Of a DNA stretch of 21,116 nucleotides, positions 7,528 to 17,100 are shown in pieces. Position numbers and translations under genes: made by a program. The notes below the pieces were generated by a model. The model was not told the origin of the DNA. It made no database searches and saw only the letters and a program-made list of their open reading frames with translations. Position 1 is the first letter of the stretch, and each line of letters begins with the position of its first letter. Origin of the DNA: Candidatus Aerophobota bacterium (GTDB taxonomy: Bacteria > Aerophobota > Aerophobia > Aerophobales > B3-G15); assembly GCA_021163905.1 (NCBI GenBank), contig JAGGTG010000020.1:1-21116 (forward strand), in the 5' to 3' direction.

Positions 7528-9594
7528 TTATCTCCCTAAAATCTTATTCATTTTTTCTCTTGGTACTTCCTGGTAATGAGAAAATTCTATATTGGGTAGA
7601 GCCTTTCCCTGGGATAAAGAGCGAAGTCGAGTAACATACCCAAATAGTTCAACAAGAGGGACATAGGCAGTTATAATTTTCATCTCCCCGGAGGTTTCCG
7701 TAGATAAAATATGTCCTCTACGGGATGAAAGATCGGCAATAATATCACCTAAAAACTGCGCTGGTGTTTTAATCTCTACCTTCATTATAGGCTCCAGAAG
7801 ATAAGGATCTGCCTGTTGAACAGCTTTTCGAAAGGCAATAAACGCTGCAGTCTTAAAAGCATACTCAGAGGAGTCCACAGGATGATAGGAACCATCAAGT
7901 AAAGTAACCTTAACGTTAACAAGGGGGTGACCTGCCAGAACACCTGAGAGAAGTCCCTGCTCAATTCCTTTTTGAATAGCCGGTATAAACTCCTTGGGAA
8001 TAACACCTCCCTTTGTTTTATCTATAAAAATCTCCTCACTGTCCCTTCTGGGCTCTACCTGGATAAAAACATCTCCGTACTGACCTCTTCCTCCAGTCTG
8101 TCGAATATACCTACCCCTTGCCTGAGCTTTCTTTCTAATACTCTCCTTATATGCAACTTGAGGTTCACCGGTGTTAACATGAATTCCGAATTCTCTCCTG
8201 AGCCTATCTAATATAACCTCCAGATGAAGCTCTCCCATTCCAGAAATTATGGTCTGGCCAGTTTCCTCATTTTGTCTAACCTTAAATGTAGGATCTTCCT
8301 GAGTAAGTTTAGAAAGAGCATCAGCTAATTTATCCTGTTCAGATTTAGACTTTGGCTCAATGGCCAGTGAGATAACAGGATCGGCAAATCTTATTGATTC
8401 AAAAACAATAGGATGATTTTCATCACATAGAGAATTACCGGTATCAATATTCTTGGGGCCTAAAATAGCTCCAATTTCTCCAGCGCACATCTCCTTTCTA
8501 TCTATTCGATAGTTAGCATGCATTTCCAAAATTCTACCCACACGCTCCCTCTGGTGCTTAGTTGAATTGTAAACAGAACTTCCTGTTTTTAATATTCCCG
8601 AATAAATTCTAAAATAAGTAAGCCTTCCCATATAAGGATCGGTTGCTATTTTAAAAGCAAGTGCTGAAAAAGGTTCCTTTTCAGAAGGAAGTCTTTTTTC
8701 CTTTCCCCCTGTCAGAGGATTTGTCCCCTCTACCGGGGGTATATCAACCGGAGAGGGAAGATAATCAACAATTCCATCAAGAAGAGGCCTTATTCCTTTA
8801 TTTTTTAAAGCAGTTCCGCAGAAAATAGGAACGGCCTTATGATCTAAGGTGAGTTTTCTTATCCCCTTTTTTATTTCTTCAACTGAAAGCTCCCCCTTTT
8901 CCAGAAATTTTTCCAGTAAATCATCACTGGATTCTGCTGCTTTTTCAACTAAATCATGATGATAGCTAATAGCTTTTTCTTTAAGTTCCCGGGGGATTTC
9001 CTCCTCTCTAATCTCTGCATCCAGTTCATCCCCCTCCCATATAAGAGCACGCATCCTCACAACATCTACCATTCCTCTAAATTCCTCTTCCTCACCAACG
9101 GGCAGCTGAAGTACAAGGGGTACAAGTTGAAATTTCCTTTTTATTTGATCAACAACTCTGAAAAAATTAGAACCAACTCGATCAAGTTTATTAATAAAAG
9201 TGATACGGGGAATACGGTACTTATTAGCCTGGCGCCATACTGTCTCTGACTGGGGCTCAACTCCTTCCACTCCACAGAAAATTATTAAAACTCCATCAAG
9301 GACTCTAAGAGCTCTTTCCACCTCAACTGTAAAATCTACATGTCCAGGTGTATCTATAATATTAATACGGTGTCCTTTCCACCTGCAGGTAGTAGCAGCT
9401 GAGGTTATAGTAATACCCCTCTCTTTTTCCTGCTCCATCCAATCCATAACCGCTGTACCCTCATGAACCTCCCCTACTCTGTGGATTTTACCGGTATAAT
9501 AGAGGATACGCTCGGTGGTTGTAGTTTTACCTGCATCAATATGAGCAACGATACCGATATTTCTTATTTTCTCTATAGGATAACACTTATTCAT
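7528..9594 (-). CDS. fusA: Translation elongation factor G (EF-G)
   Basis: EF-G is the GTPase that drives tRNA and mRNA translocation and, with RRF, ribosome recycling. The product is 688 residues from ATG 9594 (MNKCYPIEKIRNIGIVAHID). Visible GTPase motifs are G1 AHIDAGKTT (17-25), switch I RGITITSAA, G3 DTPGHVDF (81-88) and G4 NKLD (135-138). Downstream are domain II, domain III with GMGELHLEVILDRL, domain IV with GGRGQYGDV and domain V ending in GYVTRLRSLSQGK. An in-frame ATG at 9603 overlaps the rpsG stop (ATGGTAA) and would add three residues. Neither start has a strong SD, so coupling to rpsG is likely. Length fits canonical EF-G (about 690-705); it has neither the shorter form nor the motif set expected of TetM-like proteins. 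Confidence 0.98.
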   Translation of the reverse strand: MNKCYPIEKIRNIGIVAHIDAGKTTTTERILYYTGKIHRVGEVHEGTAVMDWMEQEKERGITITSAATTCRWKGHRINIIDTPGHVDFTVEVERALRVLDGVLIIFCGVEGVEPQSETVWRQANKYRIPRITFINKLDRVGSNFFRVVDQIKRKFQLVPLVLQLPVGEEEEFRGMVDVVRMRALIWEGDELDAEIREEEIPRELKEKAISYHHDLVEKAAESSDDLLEKFLEKGELSVEEIKKGIRKLTLDHKAVPIFCGTALKNKGIRPLLDGIVDYLPSPVDIPPVEGTNPLTGGKEKRLPSEKEPFSALAFKIATDPYMGRLTYFRIYSGILKTGSSVYNSTKHQRERVGRILEMHANYRIDRKEMCAGEIGAILGPKNIDTGNSLCDENHPIVFESIRFADPVISLAIEPKSKSEQDKLADALSKLTQEDPTFKVRQNEETGQTIISGMGELHLEVILDRLRREFGIHVNTGEPQVAYKESIRKKAQARGRYIRQTGGRGQYGDVFIQVEPRRDSEEIFIDKTKGGVIPKEFIPAIQKGIEQGLLSGVLAGHPLVNVKVTLLDGSYHPVDSSEYAFKTAAFIAFRKAVQQADPYLLEPIMKVEIKTPAQFLGDIIADLSSRRGHILSTETSGEMKIITAYVPLVELFGYVTRLRSLSQGKALPNIEFSHYQEVPREKMNKILGR

Positions 9595-9596
9595 GG

Positions 9597-10067
9597 TTAC
9601 CATCTGTAATGAGCAAAGGCACGATTTGCCTCTGCCATTTTATGTGTATCTTCCTTTTTTTTAACTGCCAGTCCTTCACCTCGAGATGCAAGAATAATTT
9701 CCTCAGCCAGTCTTTCCTTCATCGGTCTTCCTTTCCTCTCGCTGGCAAACTGTACTATCCATCTAAGAGCAAGAGCCTCTCTTCTCTCCGGCCTTACCTC
9801 TGTTGGAACTTGATAAGTAGCTCCCCCCACCCTTCGAGGGCGAACCTCAAGTGTTGGCTTAACATTATCAAGAGCAGTTAAAAATACCTCCAGAGGATTT
9901 TTTTTGGTTCTTTTTCTAATTATATCAAAACACTCATAACATATCTTCTCGGCCTTGCTCTTTTTTCCATCTCGCATAAGCTTATTAATCAGTTTAGCTA
10001 CAACTTTACTGTTATAAACCGGATCTGGGGTTACTTCTCTTTTCTCGGCAATTCTTCTTCTTGCCAT
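9597..10067 (-). CDS. rpsG: Small ribosomal subunit protein S7 (uS7)
   Basis: S7 nucleates 30S head assembly and lines the E site; in E. coli it represses the str operon. The 156-residue product starts MARRRIAEKREVTPDPVYNS and has VAKLINKLMRDGKKSKAEKI, VEVRPRRVGGATYQVP in variant form (LEVRPRRVGGATYQVPTEV, about 74-92) and the C-terminal HKMAEANRAFAHYRW. Length is standard (155-157). Its TAA lies within the fusA start region. It is separated from rpsL by 33 AT-rich bases. Confidence 0.98.
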   Translation of the reverse strand: MARRRIAEKREVTPDPVYNSKVVAKLINKLMRDGKKSKAEKICYECFDIIRKRTKKNPLEVFLTALDNVKPTLEVRPRRVGGATYQVPTEVRPERREALALRWIVQFASERKGRPMKERLAEEIILASRGEGLAVKKKEDTHKMAEANRAFAHYRW

Positions 10068-10100
10068 TTACTATCTCCTATTTTTTAAAAAAGAAAATCT

Positions 10101-10472
10101 TTAACCGCTTTTTTTCTGTCCGTATTTTGAACGGGCCTTCTTTCTACCTTCCACTCCCGCAGCATCCATAGTTCCTCTTATAATATGGTATTTAACTCCC
10201 GGCAGATCCTTAACTCTCCCTCCTCTTACCAGCACAATAGAATGTTCCTGCAAATTATGCCCTTCCCCAGGAATATAAGCAGTTACCATTTTCCCACTGG
10301 AAAGTCTTACCCTGGCTACCTTTCTAAGAGCTGAATTGGGCTTTTTAGGTGTAAGAGTCCTAACAGAGACACATACACCCTTTTTCTGAGGAGATTTCTC
10401 CAGAGCAAGACTTTTCCCCTTCTTTTTCACCTTTTTTCTACCTTTTCTCACCAGTTGATTAATGGTAGGCAT
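10101..10472 (-). CDS. rpsL: Small ribosomal subunit protein S12 (uS12)
   Basis: S12 sits at the decoding centre and controls accuracy. The 123-residue product contains MPTINQLVRKGRKK, then TLTPKKPNSALRKVARVRLS with the lysine equivalent to E. coli K42, and GGRVKDLPGVKYHIIRGTMD with the lysine equivalent to K87 and the aspartate that is often beta-methylthiolated. Both positions commonly changed in streptomycin-resistant mutants are wild type. Length is typical (123-125). It follows rpoC by 23 bases without a recognisable terminator or promoter, so the str genes seem co-transcribed with rpoBC. Confidence 0.98.
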   Translation of the reverse strand: MPTINQLVRKGRKKVKKKGKSLALEKSPQKKGVCVSVRTLTPKKPNSALRKVARVRLSSGKMVTAYIPGEGHNLQEHSIVLVRGGRVKDLPGVKYHIIRGTMDAAGVEGRKKARSKYGQKKSG

Positions 10473-10495
10473 AAGTAAAATCTCCTTTAAATGAC

Positions 10496-12571
10496 TTAAC
10501 TATTGCCATCATGTTCATTTCTAAAACCAGTACCAGCAGGTATTAATCTCCCAAGGATAACATTAGCTTTCAAGCCCTTTAAGTCGTCCACCTGACCTTT
10601 TACCGCAGCATCAGCAAGAACCTGTTTGGTACGCTGGAAAGAAGCAGCAGAGAGAAAACTATCCTTATCCTCCTGGGCAGCCTTTGGAATAGCCAGTAGA
10701 ACAGGTTTTACAGTTGCAGGTTTTCCACCCTGTGCTTTCACCCTGTTATTAACTTCCTCAAACTCAACTCTATCCACCTGTTCTCCAGGTAGATAATCGG
10801 TATCACCAGGATCCTCTACCTCTACCTTCCTCATCATCTGTCTAACGATTATCTCAAAGTGCTTCACATTGATCTTAACTCCCTGAGATCTATAAACCAT
10901 CTGGGCCTGATTAACAAGATACTCCTGAACGGCACGAACTCCTTTAATTCTTAAAAGGGAACGAGGATTTATTGTTCCTTCAATTATCTTATCTCCAGCT
11001 TCCACCACATCGCCCTCGGAGACAAGAAGCTCTCCACCAACCTCGTAAACCACCTCTTTATTATCCTCGCCTTTTATCCTTACAAATGAGCGCCCCTTTT
11101 TCTCCTCAACCTTTACTTCTCCCTCTATCTCACTGATAAGTGCTTCCTCACCTTTTCTTTGACGGATAACCCCCTTAGCAGGAGAGGATTGCTTTCTCGG
11201 CTCAAAAAGTTCTGTAGCTCTCGGCAAACCCTGAGGAATATCTCCACCCTTTCTAAAAATACCTCCGGTATGAAAAGTCCGAAGGGTGAGCTGAGTCCCT
11301 GGCTCTCCAATGGACTGAGCTGCAACAACTCCAACTGCTTCTCCTAAACTGACCATTCTATGGGTGGACAAATCCCAACCATAGCATCTCTGACAGACAC
11401 CCCACTTTGCCTGACATGTAAGGGGAGAGCGAATTTTAACTCTTTCCACTCCAGCTTCCTGAATTTTCTTTGCAACTTCAGTATCTATCTCCTCATTGGC
11501 ACCAATTATCTGCTCACCAGTTTTAGGATTAATAACGGGAGCTGCTGTTACTCTCCCCACAATTCTATCGGCAAGAGATTCCAGCTCCTGACCTTCCTCT
11601 ATTAAAGGACCCATATTAAACCCATCTATTGTTCCACAATCTTTCTCGGTAACTATAACATTTTGGGCAACGGCAACCAGTTTTCGAGTGAGATATCCAG
11701 CATAAGCTGTCTTTAAAGCTGTATCGACAAGACCCTTTCTACCTCCAGAGGTGGACATGAAATACTCAGGTGCCGACAGCCCTTCTCTAAAACTGGAACG
11801 AATAGGCTCCTCACTAACCCTTCCCTTTAGTCTACCTCCCGAAATTGGATAAAAGTACTGTTTAATTACCTCTGGAGGAATGGGAAGCTCACGACGAAAA
11901 ACCTCATCCCACAATTCCCTTCGATAAGTTTCCCTGATGGAACGAGACATCAGCCCCCTTATCCCAACAATCTGACGAAGTTGATCAGCTGAACCTCTTG
12001 CACCTGAATCCCACATCATATACAGGGGATTAAAGGGGTTTTGAGATAGATACTGAAGTACCTTTTCCCCGATCATGTCGGTAATTCTGGTTCTAAGGTC
12101 AATTATATCTATATACCTTTCCTCTGGAGTTATAGATCCTTCCTCGGCTAACATATTGTAGCCCTGAGCTTCCTCTTCCATTAACTCGAGTAATCTCCGT
12201 TTTTCTTTAATTAAAGGTATATCAGATAGGGAAAATGTCAGACCAGATCTTGTGGCAAACTTGAATCCCAATTTTTTAATTTCATCCAAAACCAGAACGG
12301 TTTTTTTATCTCCGTATTTTTTCCAAATTTCAGTTATGAGCTCAGAAAGAGTGGATTTGGTTATTAACTTATTTTGAAACTCCATTCCCTCAGGTAAAAC
12401 CTGGTTAAATATAACCCTACCAGGTGTTGTCTCGAGCCACTTACCGTCAATTAAAAGCTTAATTTTCTGATGAAGGTTTACCTTACCGGACTCGTAAGCA
12501 AGAATGACCTCATCAAAGGAAGAAAAAGCTTTGGTAATCTGCCCTTTTTTTTCTTCCTTTTCATCTGGCAT
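10496..12571 (-). CDS. rpoC: RNA polymerase beta' subunit, C-terminal part (out of frame with the N-terminal part)
   Basis: This is the downstream 691 residues of beta', open from TTG 12595 or ATG 12571 (MPDEKEEKKG). Visible parts are YMMWDSGARGSADQLRQIVG (secondary-channel region, about residue 184), an F-loop region with about 37 extra residues (about 211-253), the bridge-helix segment GRKGLVDTALKTAYAGYLTR, a zinc site (DCGT, then CQAKWGVCQRC), the trigger-loop segment AAQSIGEPGTQLTLRTFHTG and the C-terminal SFLSAASFQRTKQVLADAAV. It lacks the active-site aspartates, which lie upstream in the other frame. Removing the 8-bp duplication at 12631-12646 joins it to the upstream part as a protein of about 1194 residues, close to B. 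subtilis RpoC. The ATG lies five bases after the upstream stop but lacks an SD. Best read as the 3' part of a single frameshifted rpoC. Confidence 0.93.
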   Translation of the reverse strand: MPDEKEEKKGQITKAFSSFDEVILAYESGKVNLHQKIKLLIDGKWLETTPGRVIFNQVLPEGMEFQNKLITKSTLSELITEIWKKYGDKKTVLVLDEIKKLGFKFATRSGLTFSLSDIPLIKEKRRLLELMEEEAQGYNMLAEEGSITPEERYIDIIDLRTRITDMIGEKVLQYLSQNPFNPLYMMWDSGARGSADQLRQIVGIRGLMSRSIRETYRRELWDEVFRRELPIPPEVIKQYFYPISGGRLKGRVSEEPIRSSFREGLSAPEYFMSTSGGRKGLVDTALKTAYAGYLTRKLVAVAQNVIVTEKDCGTIDGFNMGPLIEEGQELESLADRIVGRVTAAPVINPKTGEQIIGANEEIDTEVAKKIQEAGVERVKIRSPLTCQAKWGVCQRCYGWDLSTHRMVSLGEAVGVVAAQSIGEPGTQLTLRTFHTGGIFRKGGDIPQGLPRATELFEPRKQSSPAKGVIRQRKGEEALISEIEGEVKVEEKKGRSFVRIKGEDNKEVVYEVGGELLVSEGDVVEAGDKIIEGTINPRSLLRIKGVRAVQEYLVNQAQMVYRSQGVKINVKHFEIIVRQMMRKVEVEDPGDTDYLPGEQVDRVEFEEVNNRVKAQGGKPATVKPVLLAIPKAAQEDKDSFLSAASFQRTKQVLADAAVKGQVDDLKGLKANVILGRLIPAGTGFRNEHDGNS

Positions 12572-12576
12572 AATGG

Positions 12577-14088
12577 TTAAGTAGTAACAACCCAAGGTAA
12601 TATCCTGAGTAGGAGTAACAATTGGCTCCCCATGTGCACATGTGCAGGAGAAAGGATATTATTATCCGAAGCCATAAGTAATCTCGCCTCAAGTTGAGCC
12701 TCCAGGGATAGGGGAACATGCACAGCCATTTGATCTCCATCAAAATCTGCATTGAAAGCTGTACAAACAAGAGGATGAAGCTGAATTGCTGGACCTTCTA
12801 TAAGCACAGGCTGAAAAGCCTGAATGCCCAATCTATGCAAAGTAGGAGCTCTGTTTAGCAGTACCGGATGATCCTTCACCACTTTTTCCAGAATTTCCCA
12901 CACAAAAGAATCAGCTTTTTCAATTAAATCATTAGCTCTTTTTATTGTCTCTGCTTTTCCCTCTCTTAAAATCTCGGCCAACACAAAAGGCCTGTATAAC
13001 TCAAGTGCAATTTTTTCAGGAAGACCACATTCGTTAAGTTTTAATTCCGGACCTGGTACAATTACCGCCCTTCCAGAGTAATCAACTCTTTTCCCAAGAA
13101 GATTCTGGCGAAATCTCCCCTGTTTACCTCTTATAACTTCTCCCAAAGACTTGAGAGGTCTTCCTCCCGCACCGAGAATAGGCTGAGGTAATTTCTCATT
13201 TTCAAATAAAGCATCCACTGCCTGTTGAAGCATCTTCTTCTCATTTTGAATGATAATTTGAGGTGCTCCAATCTCCAGAAGGTATTTAAGCCTGTTGTTT
13301 CGATTTATTATCCTTCTATAAAGATCATTTAAGTCAGAATTAGCAAATATACCACTTTCCAGTTGAACCATGGGTCTAAAATCCGGAGGAATAACCGGAA
13401 GAACTTTGAGAATCATCCACTCAGGCCTATTTCCAGAACGAAGAAAACTCTCAACTATCTCCAATCTTTTAATTACCTTTACTCTCTCTCCTTTAGTTCC
13501 TCCCTGGAAAAGTTTTTCTTTTAATCTTTCCTTTAAAGAATCAAGCTTCAAATTCTGTAAAATACGCAAAATAGCCTCAGCACCAGTACCAGCCTCAAAA
13601 GCATCATCTCCATATTTTTCCCTGTAGGCCTGGTATTCTTCTTCCTCCAGAATCTGCATTGGCTTAAGGGGAGTTTTCTTGGGATCAATAACTATATAAG
13701 ATACAAAATAAATCACTTTCTCCAGCTCGTTTCTCTTCAGTCCTAAAAGAAGAGGTATGTATTTTTTAGTATACCATATATGAGCCACTGGAGTGGCAAG
13801 TTCAATATGTCCCATTCTTTCCCTTCGGACTTTAGAAGAGGTAACCTCCACGCCACATCTCTCGCACACAACTCCCTTATATTTCATCTTCCTGTATTTA
13901 CCACAGTAACACTCATAGCTCTTGGTGGGGCCAAATATCTGTTCACAGAACAATCCCCCTCTTTCTGGACGAAAGGTTCTATAATTAATTGTATCTGTCT
14001 TCTTCACCTCTCCATACGACCAGCTTCTTATTTCCTCTGGAGAGGCTAATTTTATCTTAATTTTTTCTATATCATTGGTTTTCCACAA
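12577..14088 (-). CDS. rpoC: RNA polymerase beta' subunit, N-terminal part, truncated by frameshift; TTG start
   Basis: This part covers the clamp, lid, rudder region and active site of beta'. The TTG start at 14088 (MWKTNDIEKIKIKLASPEEI) aligns with the B. subtilis N-terminus and has AAGGAGGG seven bases upstream. A longer ATG frame from 14115 places that SD inside the coding sequence and is less likely. Seen: zinc site C60, C62, C75, C78 (CYCGK, then CERCG), GRFRQNLLGKRVDYSGRAVI, and the Mg-binding NADFDGD at 446-452. The frame is native to H483 (SPAH), then 20 foreign residues lead to a stop at 12577-12579. The cause is a perfect 8-bp tandem duplication at 12631-12646. As written the product would lack the bridge helix and trigger loop and could not be functional alone. 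Either the sequence has an error or local assembly fault, or the gene is split or recoded. Confidence 0.94.
   Translation of the reverse strand: MWKTNDIEKIKIKLASPEEIRSWSYGEVKKTDTINYRTFRPERGGLFCEQIFGPTKSYECYCGKYRKMKYKGVVCERCGVEVTSSKVRRERMGHIELATPVAHIWYTKKYIPLLLGLKRNELEKVIYFVSYIVIDPKKTPLKPMQILEEEEYQAYREKYGDDAFEAGTGAEAILRILQNLKLDSLKERLKEKLFQGGTKGERVKVIKRLEIVESFLRSGNRPEWMILKVLPVIPPDFRPMVQLESGIFANSDLNDLYRRIINRNNRLKYLLEIGAPQIIIQNEKKMLQQAVDALFENEKLPQPILGAGGRPLKSLGEVIRGKQGRFRQNLLGKRVDYSGRAVIVPGPELKLNECGLPEKIALELYRPFVLAEILREGKAETIKRANDLIEKADSFVWEILEKVVKDHPVLLNRAPTLHRLGIQAFQPVLIEGPAIQLHPLVCTAFNADFDGDQMAVHVPLSLEAQLEARLLMASDNNILSPAHVHMGSQLLLLLRILPWVVTT
12631..12646. repeat. Perfect 8-bp tandem duplication that frameshifts rpoC
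   Basis: The plus strand reads CATGTGCA twice in a row (12631-12638 and 12639-12646). With one copy, rpoC would read SPAHGEPIVTPTQDITLGCY, the conserved family sequence. With two copies the frame shifts and ends at 12577. The duplication also creates overlapping 12-bp palindromes (CATGTGCACATG, 12631-12642, and TGCACATGTGCA, 12635-12646), which favours slippage or assembly trouble. Total length from 14088 to 10496 minus 8 is an exact multiple of three. Confidence 0.95.
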
Positions 14089-14095
14089 TTTTTTT

Positions 14096-14103
14096 CCCTC
14101 CTT
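14096..14103 (-). promoter_or_regulatory. Shine-Dalgarno site that fixes the TTG start of rpoC
   Basis: The minus strand reads AAGGAGGG, seven A residues, then TTG TGG AAA. The spacing is optimal, and the protein from this TTG matches the usual beta' N-terminus. An in-frame ATG 27 bases upstream would translate the SD itself. Confidence 0.85.
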
Positions 14104-14129
14104 GCCTGATAGCAAAATGGGTTAATTAA

Positions 14130-17100
14130 TTACTCCTCTTCCCTTTCCATATCCTTAATAGAAAGTTTCCTTCCGTTCTTCCAGAACTCAAGAGACAAAC
14201 CAAGAGATTGAAGTTCCTTAACAAGAACCTTAAATGACTCCGGAGTTTGTGTCTCCAGGGTATTCTCACCTTTTATTATTTTTTCATGAATTCTTGTTCT
14301 TGCCTGCAGATCATCAGACTTACTTGTAAGCATCTCCTGCAGGGTGTAAGCTGCTCCATATCCTTCCAGTGCCCACACCTCCATTTCGCCAAATCTCTGA
14401 CCTCCCTGCCTTGATCTTCCTCCAAGGGGTTGCTGGGTTATCAGGGCATAAGGCCCGGTGGAGCGAACATGGAGTTTTTCCTCAGCCATATGAATCAGTT
14501 TCATCATATACATATACCCAACAGCTATGGGATGATCAAAAGGCTCACCTGTACGTCCATCATAAAGAGTTATCTTACCTGATGTAGGCAGATTTGCATC
14601 TTTTAAAAGTTTTCTTATCTCTTCGGCTTTAGGACCTTCAAAGACCGGTGTCACCATGATTAAATTTAACTGTTTTGCCACCCATCCTAAGTGAAGCTCA
14701 AAAATCTGTCCTATATTCATTCGAGATGGTACACCAAGAGGATTTAAAACTATTTCTACAGGCGTACCATCGGGAAGAAAAGGCATATCTTCCTCAGGTA
14801 GTACCTTTGAGATAACTCCTTTATTTCCATGACGTCCAGCCATCTTATCGCCAACACCTATTTTCCTCCTTACAGCAACATATACCTTTACCCTCTGCCT
14901 TACATCGGGAGGCAAATCGTCTCCATTTTCCCGGGAAAAAACTTTAACCTTTATAACTTTACCCTCAATACCATGGGGAACTCTTAAGGAGTTATCCTTT
15001 ACTTTTTGAGCCTTTTCTCCAAAAATACTTCTTAAAAGTCTCTCCTCAGGAGTAAGTTTCACCTCTACCTGAGGGGTTACTTTACCAACAAGAATATCTC
15101 CCGAGGCAACCTCCGCACCAATTCTGACTATTCCCTTCTCATCAAGATTTTTTAAAGCAACCTCATCTACATTGGGAATATCTGCGGTTATCTCTTCAAC
15201 TCCAGATCTTAACTCTTTTGCCTCAACCTGAAATTCTTCAATATGAATGGATGTAAAAACATCCTCTTTCACAAGTTTTTCACTTATCAAAATAGCATCT
15301 TCAAAATTATAACCCTCCCAGGGAACAAAAGCTACCAAAACATTCCTTCCAAGAGCAAGTTTTCCTTTAGAAATTGCCGGACCATCACTTATAAAATCCC
15401 CCTTCTTGACTTTATCCCCTTTTTTGACTATGGGACGATAATCTATACAGGTTCTCTGGTTTGATCTTTTAAACCGGGTAAGATAGTAAACATCGACTCC
15501 TTTAGAGTGTTTTATCTGTATCTTATTGGCATCCACATAAGTTACCTCACCATCTCTTTTTGCTCTTAAAGCCATAAAAGAATCTTCAGCTACTTTGGCC
15601 TCCATTCCTGTCTGCACCAATGGTTGCTCAGGGTTTTCAAGAGGAACAGCTTGACGCTGCATATTAGAACCCATCAGAGCACGATTAGCATCATCATGCT
15701 CCAAGAAAGGTATAAGAGAGGTGGAAACACTAACCATCTGCTTAGGAGATATATCAACGTAATTAACCTTTTCTTTAGGAATAGCTACTATCTCTCCCTG
15801 ATAACGAGCTATAACAGGAGACTTTATAAAATTACCATTTTTGTCTATAGCATCACATCCGGCAATGTAATACTTATCCTCTTCTCTTGCAGTTAAATAC
15901 TCTATCTCTTTTGTAGCCTTTCCATCCTTAACTTTTCTATACGGGGTTTCCAGAAAACCAAGTTCATTAACCCGGGCGTAAGTTGTAAGAGAAGTTATAA
16001 GACCAATATTTTGTCCTTCAGGAGTCTCAATTGGACAGATTCTTCCATAATGTGTATAGTGAACATCTCTTACCTCTTCCTTAGCCTGAACCCTGGTTAA
16101 TCCACCAGGACCAAGAGCAGAAAGCCTTCTCTTATGGGTCAGTTCTGAGAGGGGATTAGTTTGATCCAGATACTGGGATAGTCTTCCGGTATGGAAAAAA
16201 CTCTCCACAGCTCCTCTAAGAGCTCTTGTATTTATAAGAGAACGGGGAGTAATTGTTTCAGGATCCTGAATACTCATCCTCTGTTGAACTATTCGAGAAA
16301 GATGAGTTAGCCCGATACGGATCTGTTCTGAAAGAAGATCGCCTATCCTCCTCACTCTTCTATAGGCAAGATGATCCAGACTTTTAACCTCGGGCATTTC
16401 CCTGTTAAGTTGTAAAAGGCGCCTTATAACTCCAATAACATCCTCCAATCTCAATACTACACAATCATCATTTCCACTTAGACCCAGCTCCTGGTTAATC
16501 TGGAATCTACCTATTCTCTCCAGACTATAATAACGAGAATCCAGAAACATCTTCTCAAACACCTCTTTTACCGATTCAAATACAGGAGGTCTTCCCGGTC
16601 TTAATCTCTGATATATTTTTAAAAGTGCATCTTTGGAAGATTCAGCCCCATCGTTTTCAAAAGTTCTACGAAGTATATCCCTGTCATCAGGATGGGGAAT
16701 TTCATCTAAAACACTTTCTGGATCGGCACCAAGAGCTCTCAAGAACAAAGTTGCCATTAACCTGCGTCCCCGATTAATTCGCATATACAAAAGACCGTCC
16801 TTAAGTTCAAAATCAAGCCAATTACCTCTTTCAGGTATAATCCGAGCTCTATATAAGACCTGTCCCCCTGTAGAGCCAATAGTATCCTCTTCAAAAAACA
16901 CTCCAGGAGCCCTCTGAAGCTGGTTGACCACTATTCTCTCTGCTCCATTTATAATAAAACTTCCCCTCTCATTCATTAAAGGTATATCTCCTAAGTATAC
17001 CTCCTGCTCAATTACTTCCCCTGTTTCTTTCTTATTTAATCTCAGCTTTACATAAAGAGGAATCGCGTAGGTTAATTCTTCTTCCTCACACTTTTCAGCG

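Noticed and set aside
10076..10100. A/T-rich palindrome (TTTTTTAAAAAA) between rpsL and rpsG as a terminator
   Set aside because: It has no GC stem and sits inside a gene order that is normally co-transcribed; it is better read as AT-rich spacer.
12577..12770. An intein or insertion element as the cause of the rpoC break
   Set aside because: The conserved flanks are contiguous once eight bases are removed; there is no inserted domain or terminal repeat.
14086..14115. ATG at 14115 as the rpoC start
   Set aside because: It would translate the AAGGAGGG site and add nine residues with no family match; the TTG at 14088 fits the conserved N-terminus and SD spacing.
16120..16185. Rifampicin-resistance changes in RpoB
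   Set aside because: The residues equivalent to Q513, D516, H526 and S531 are all the sensitive types.
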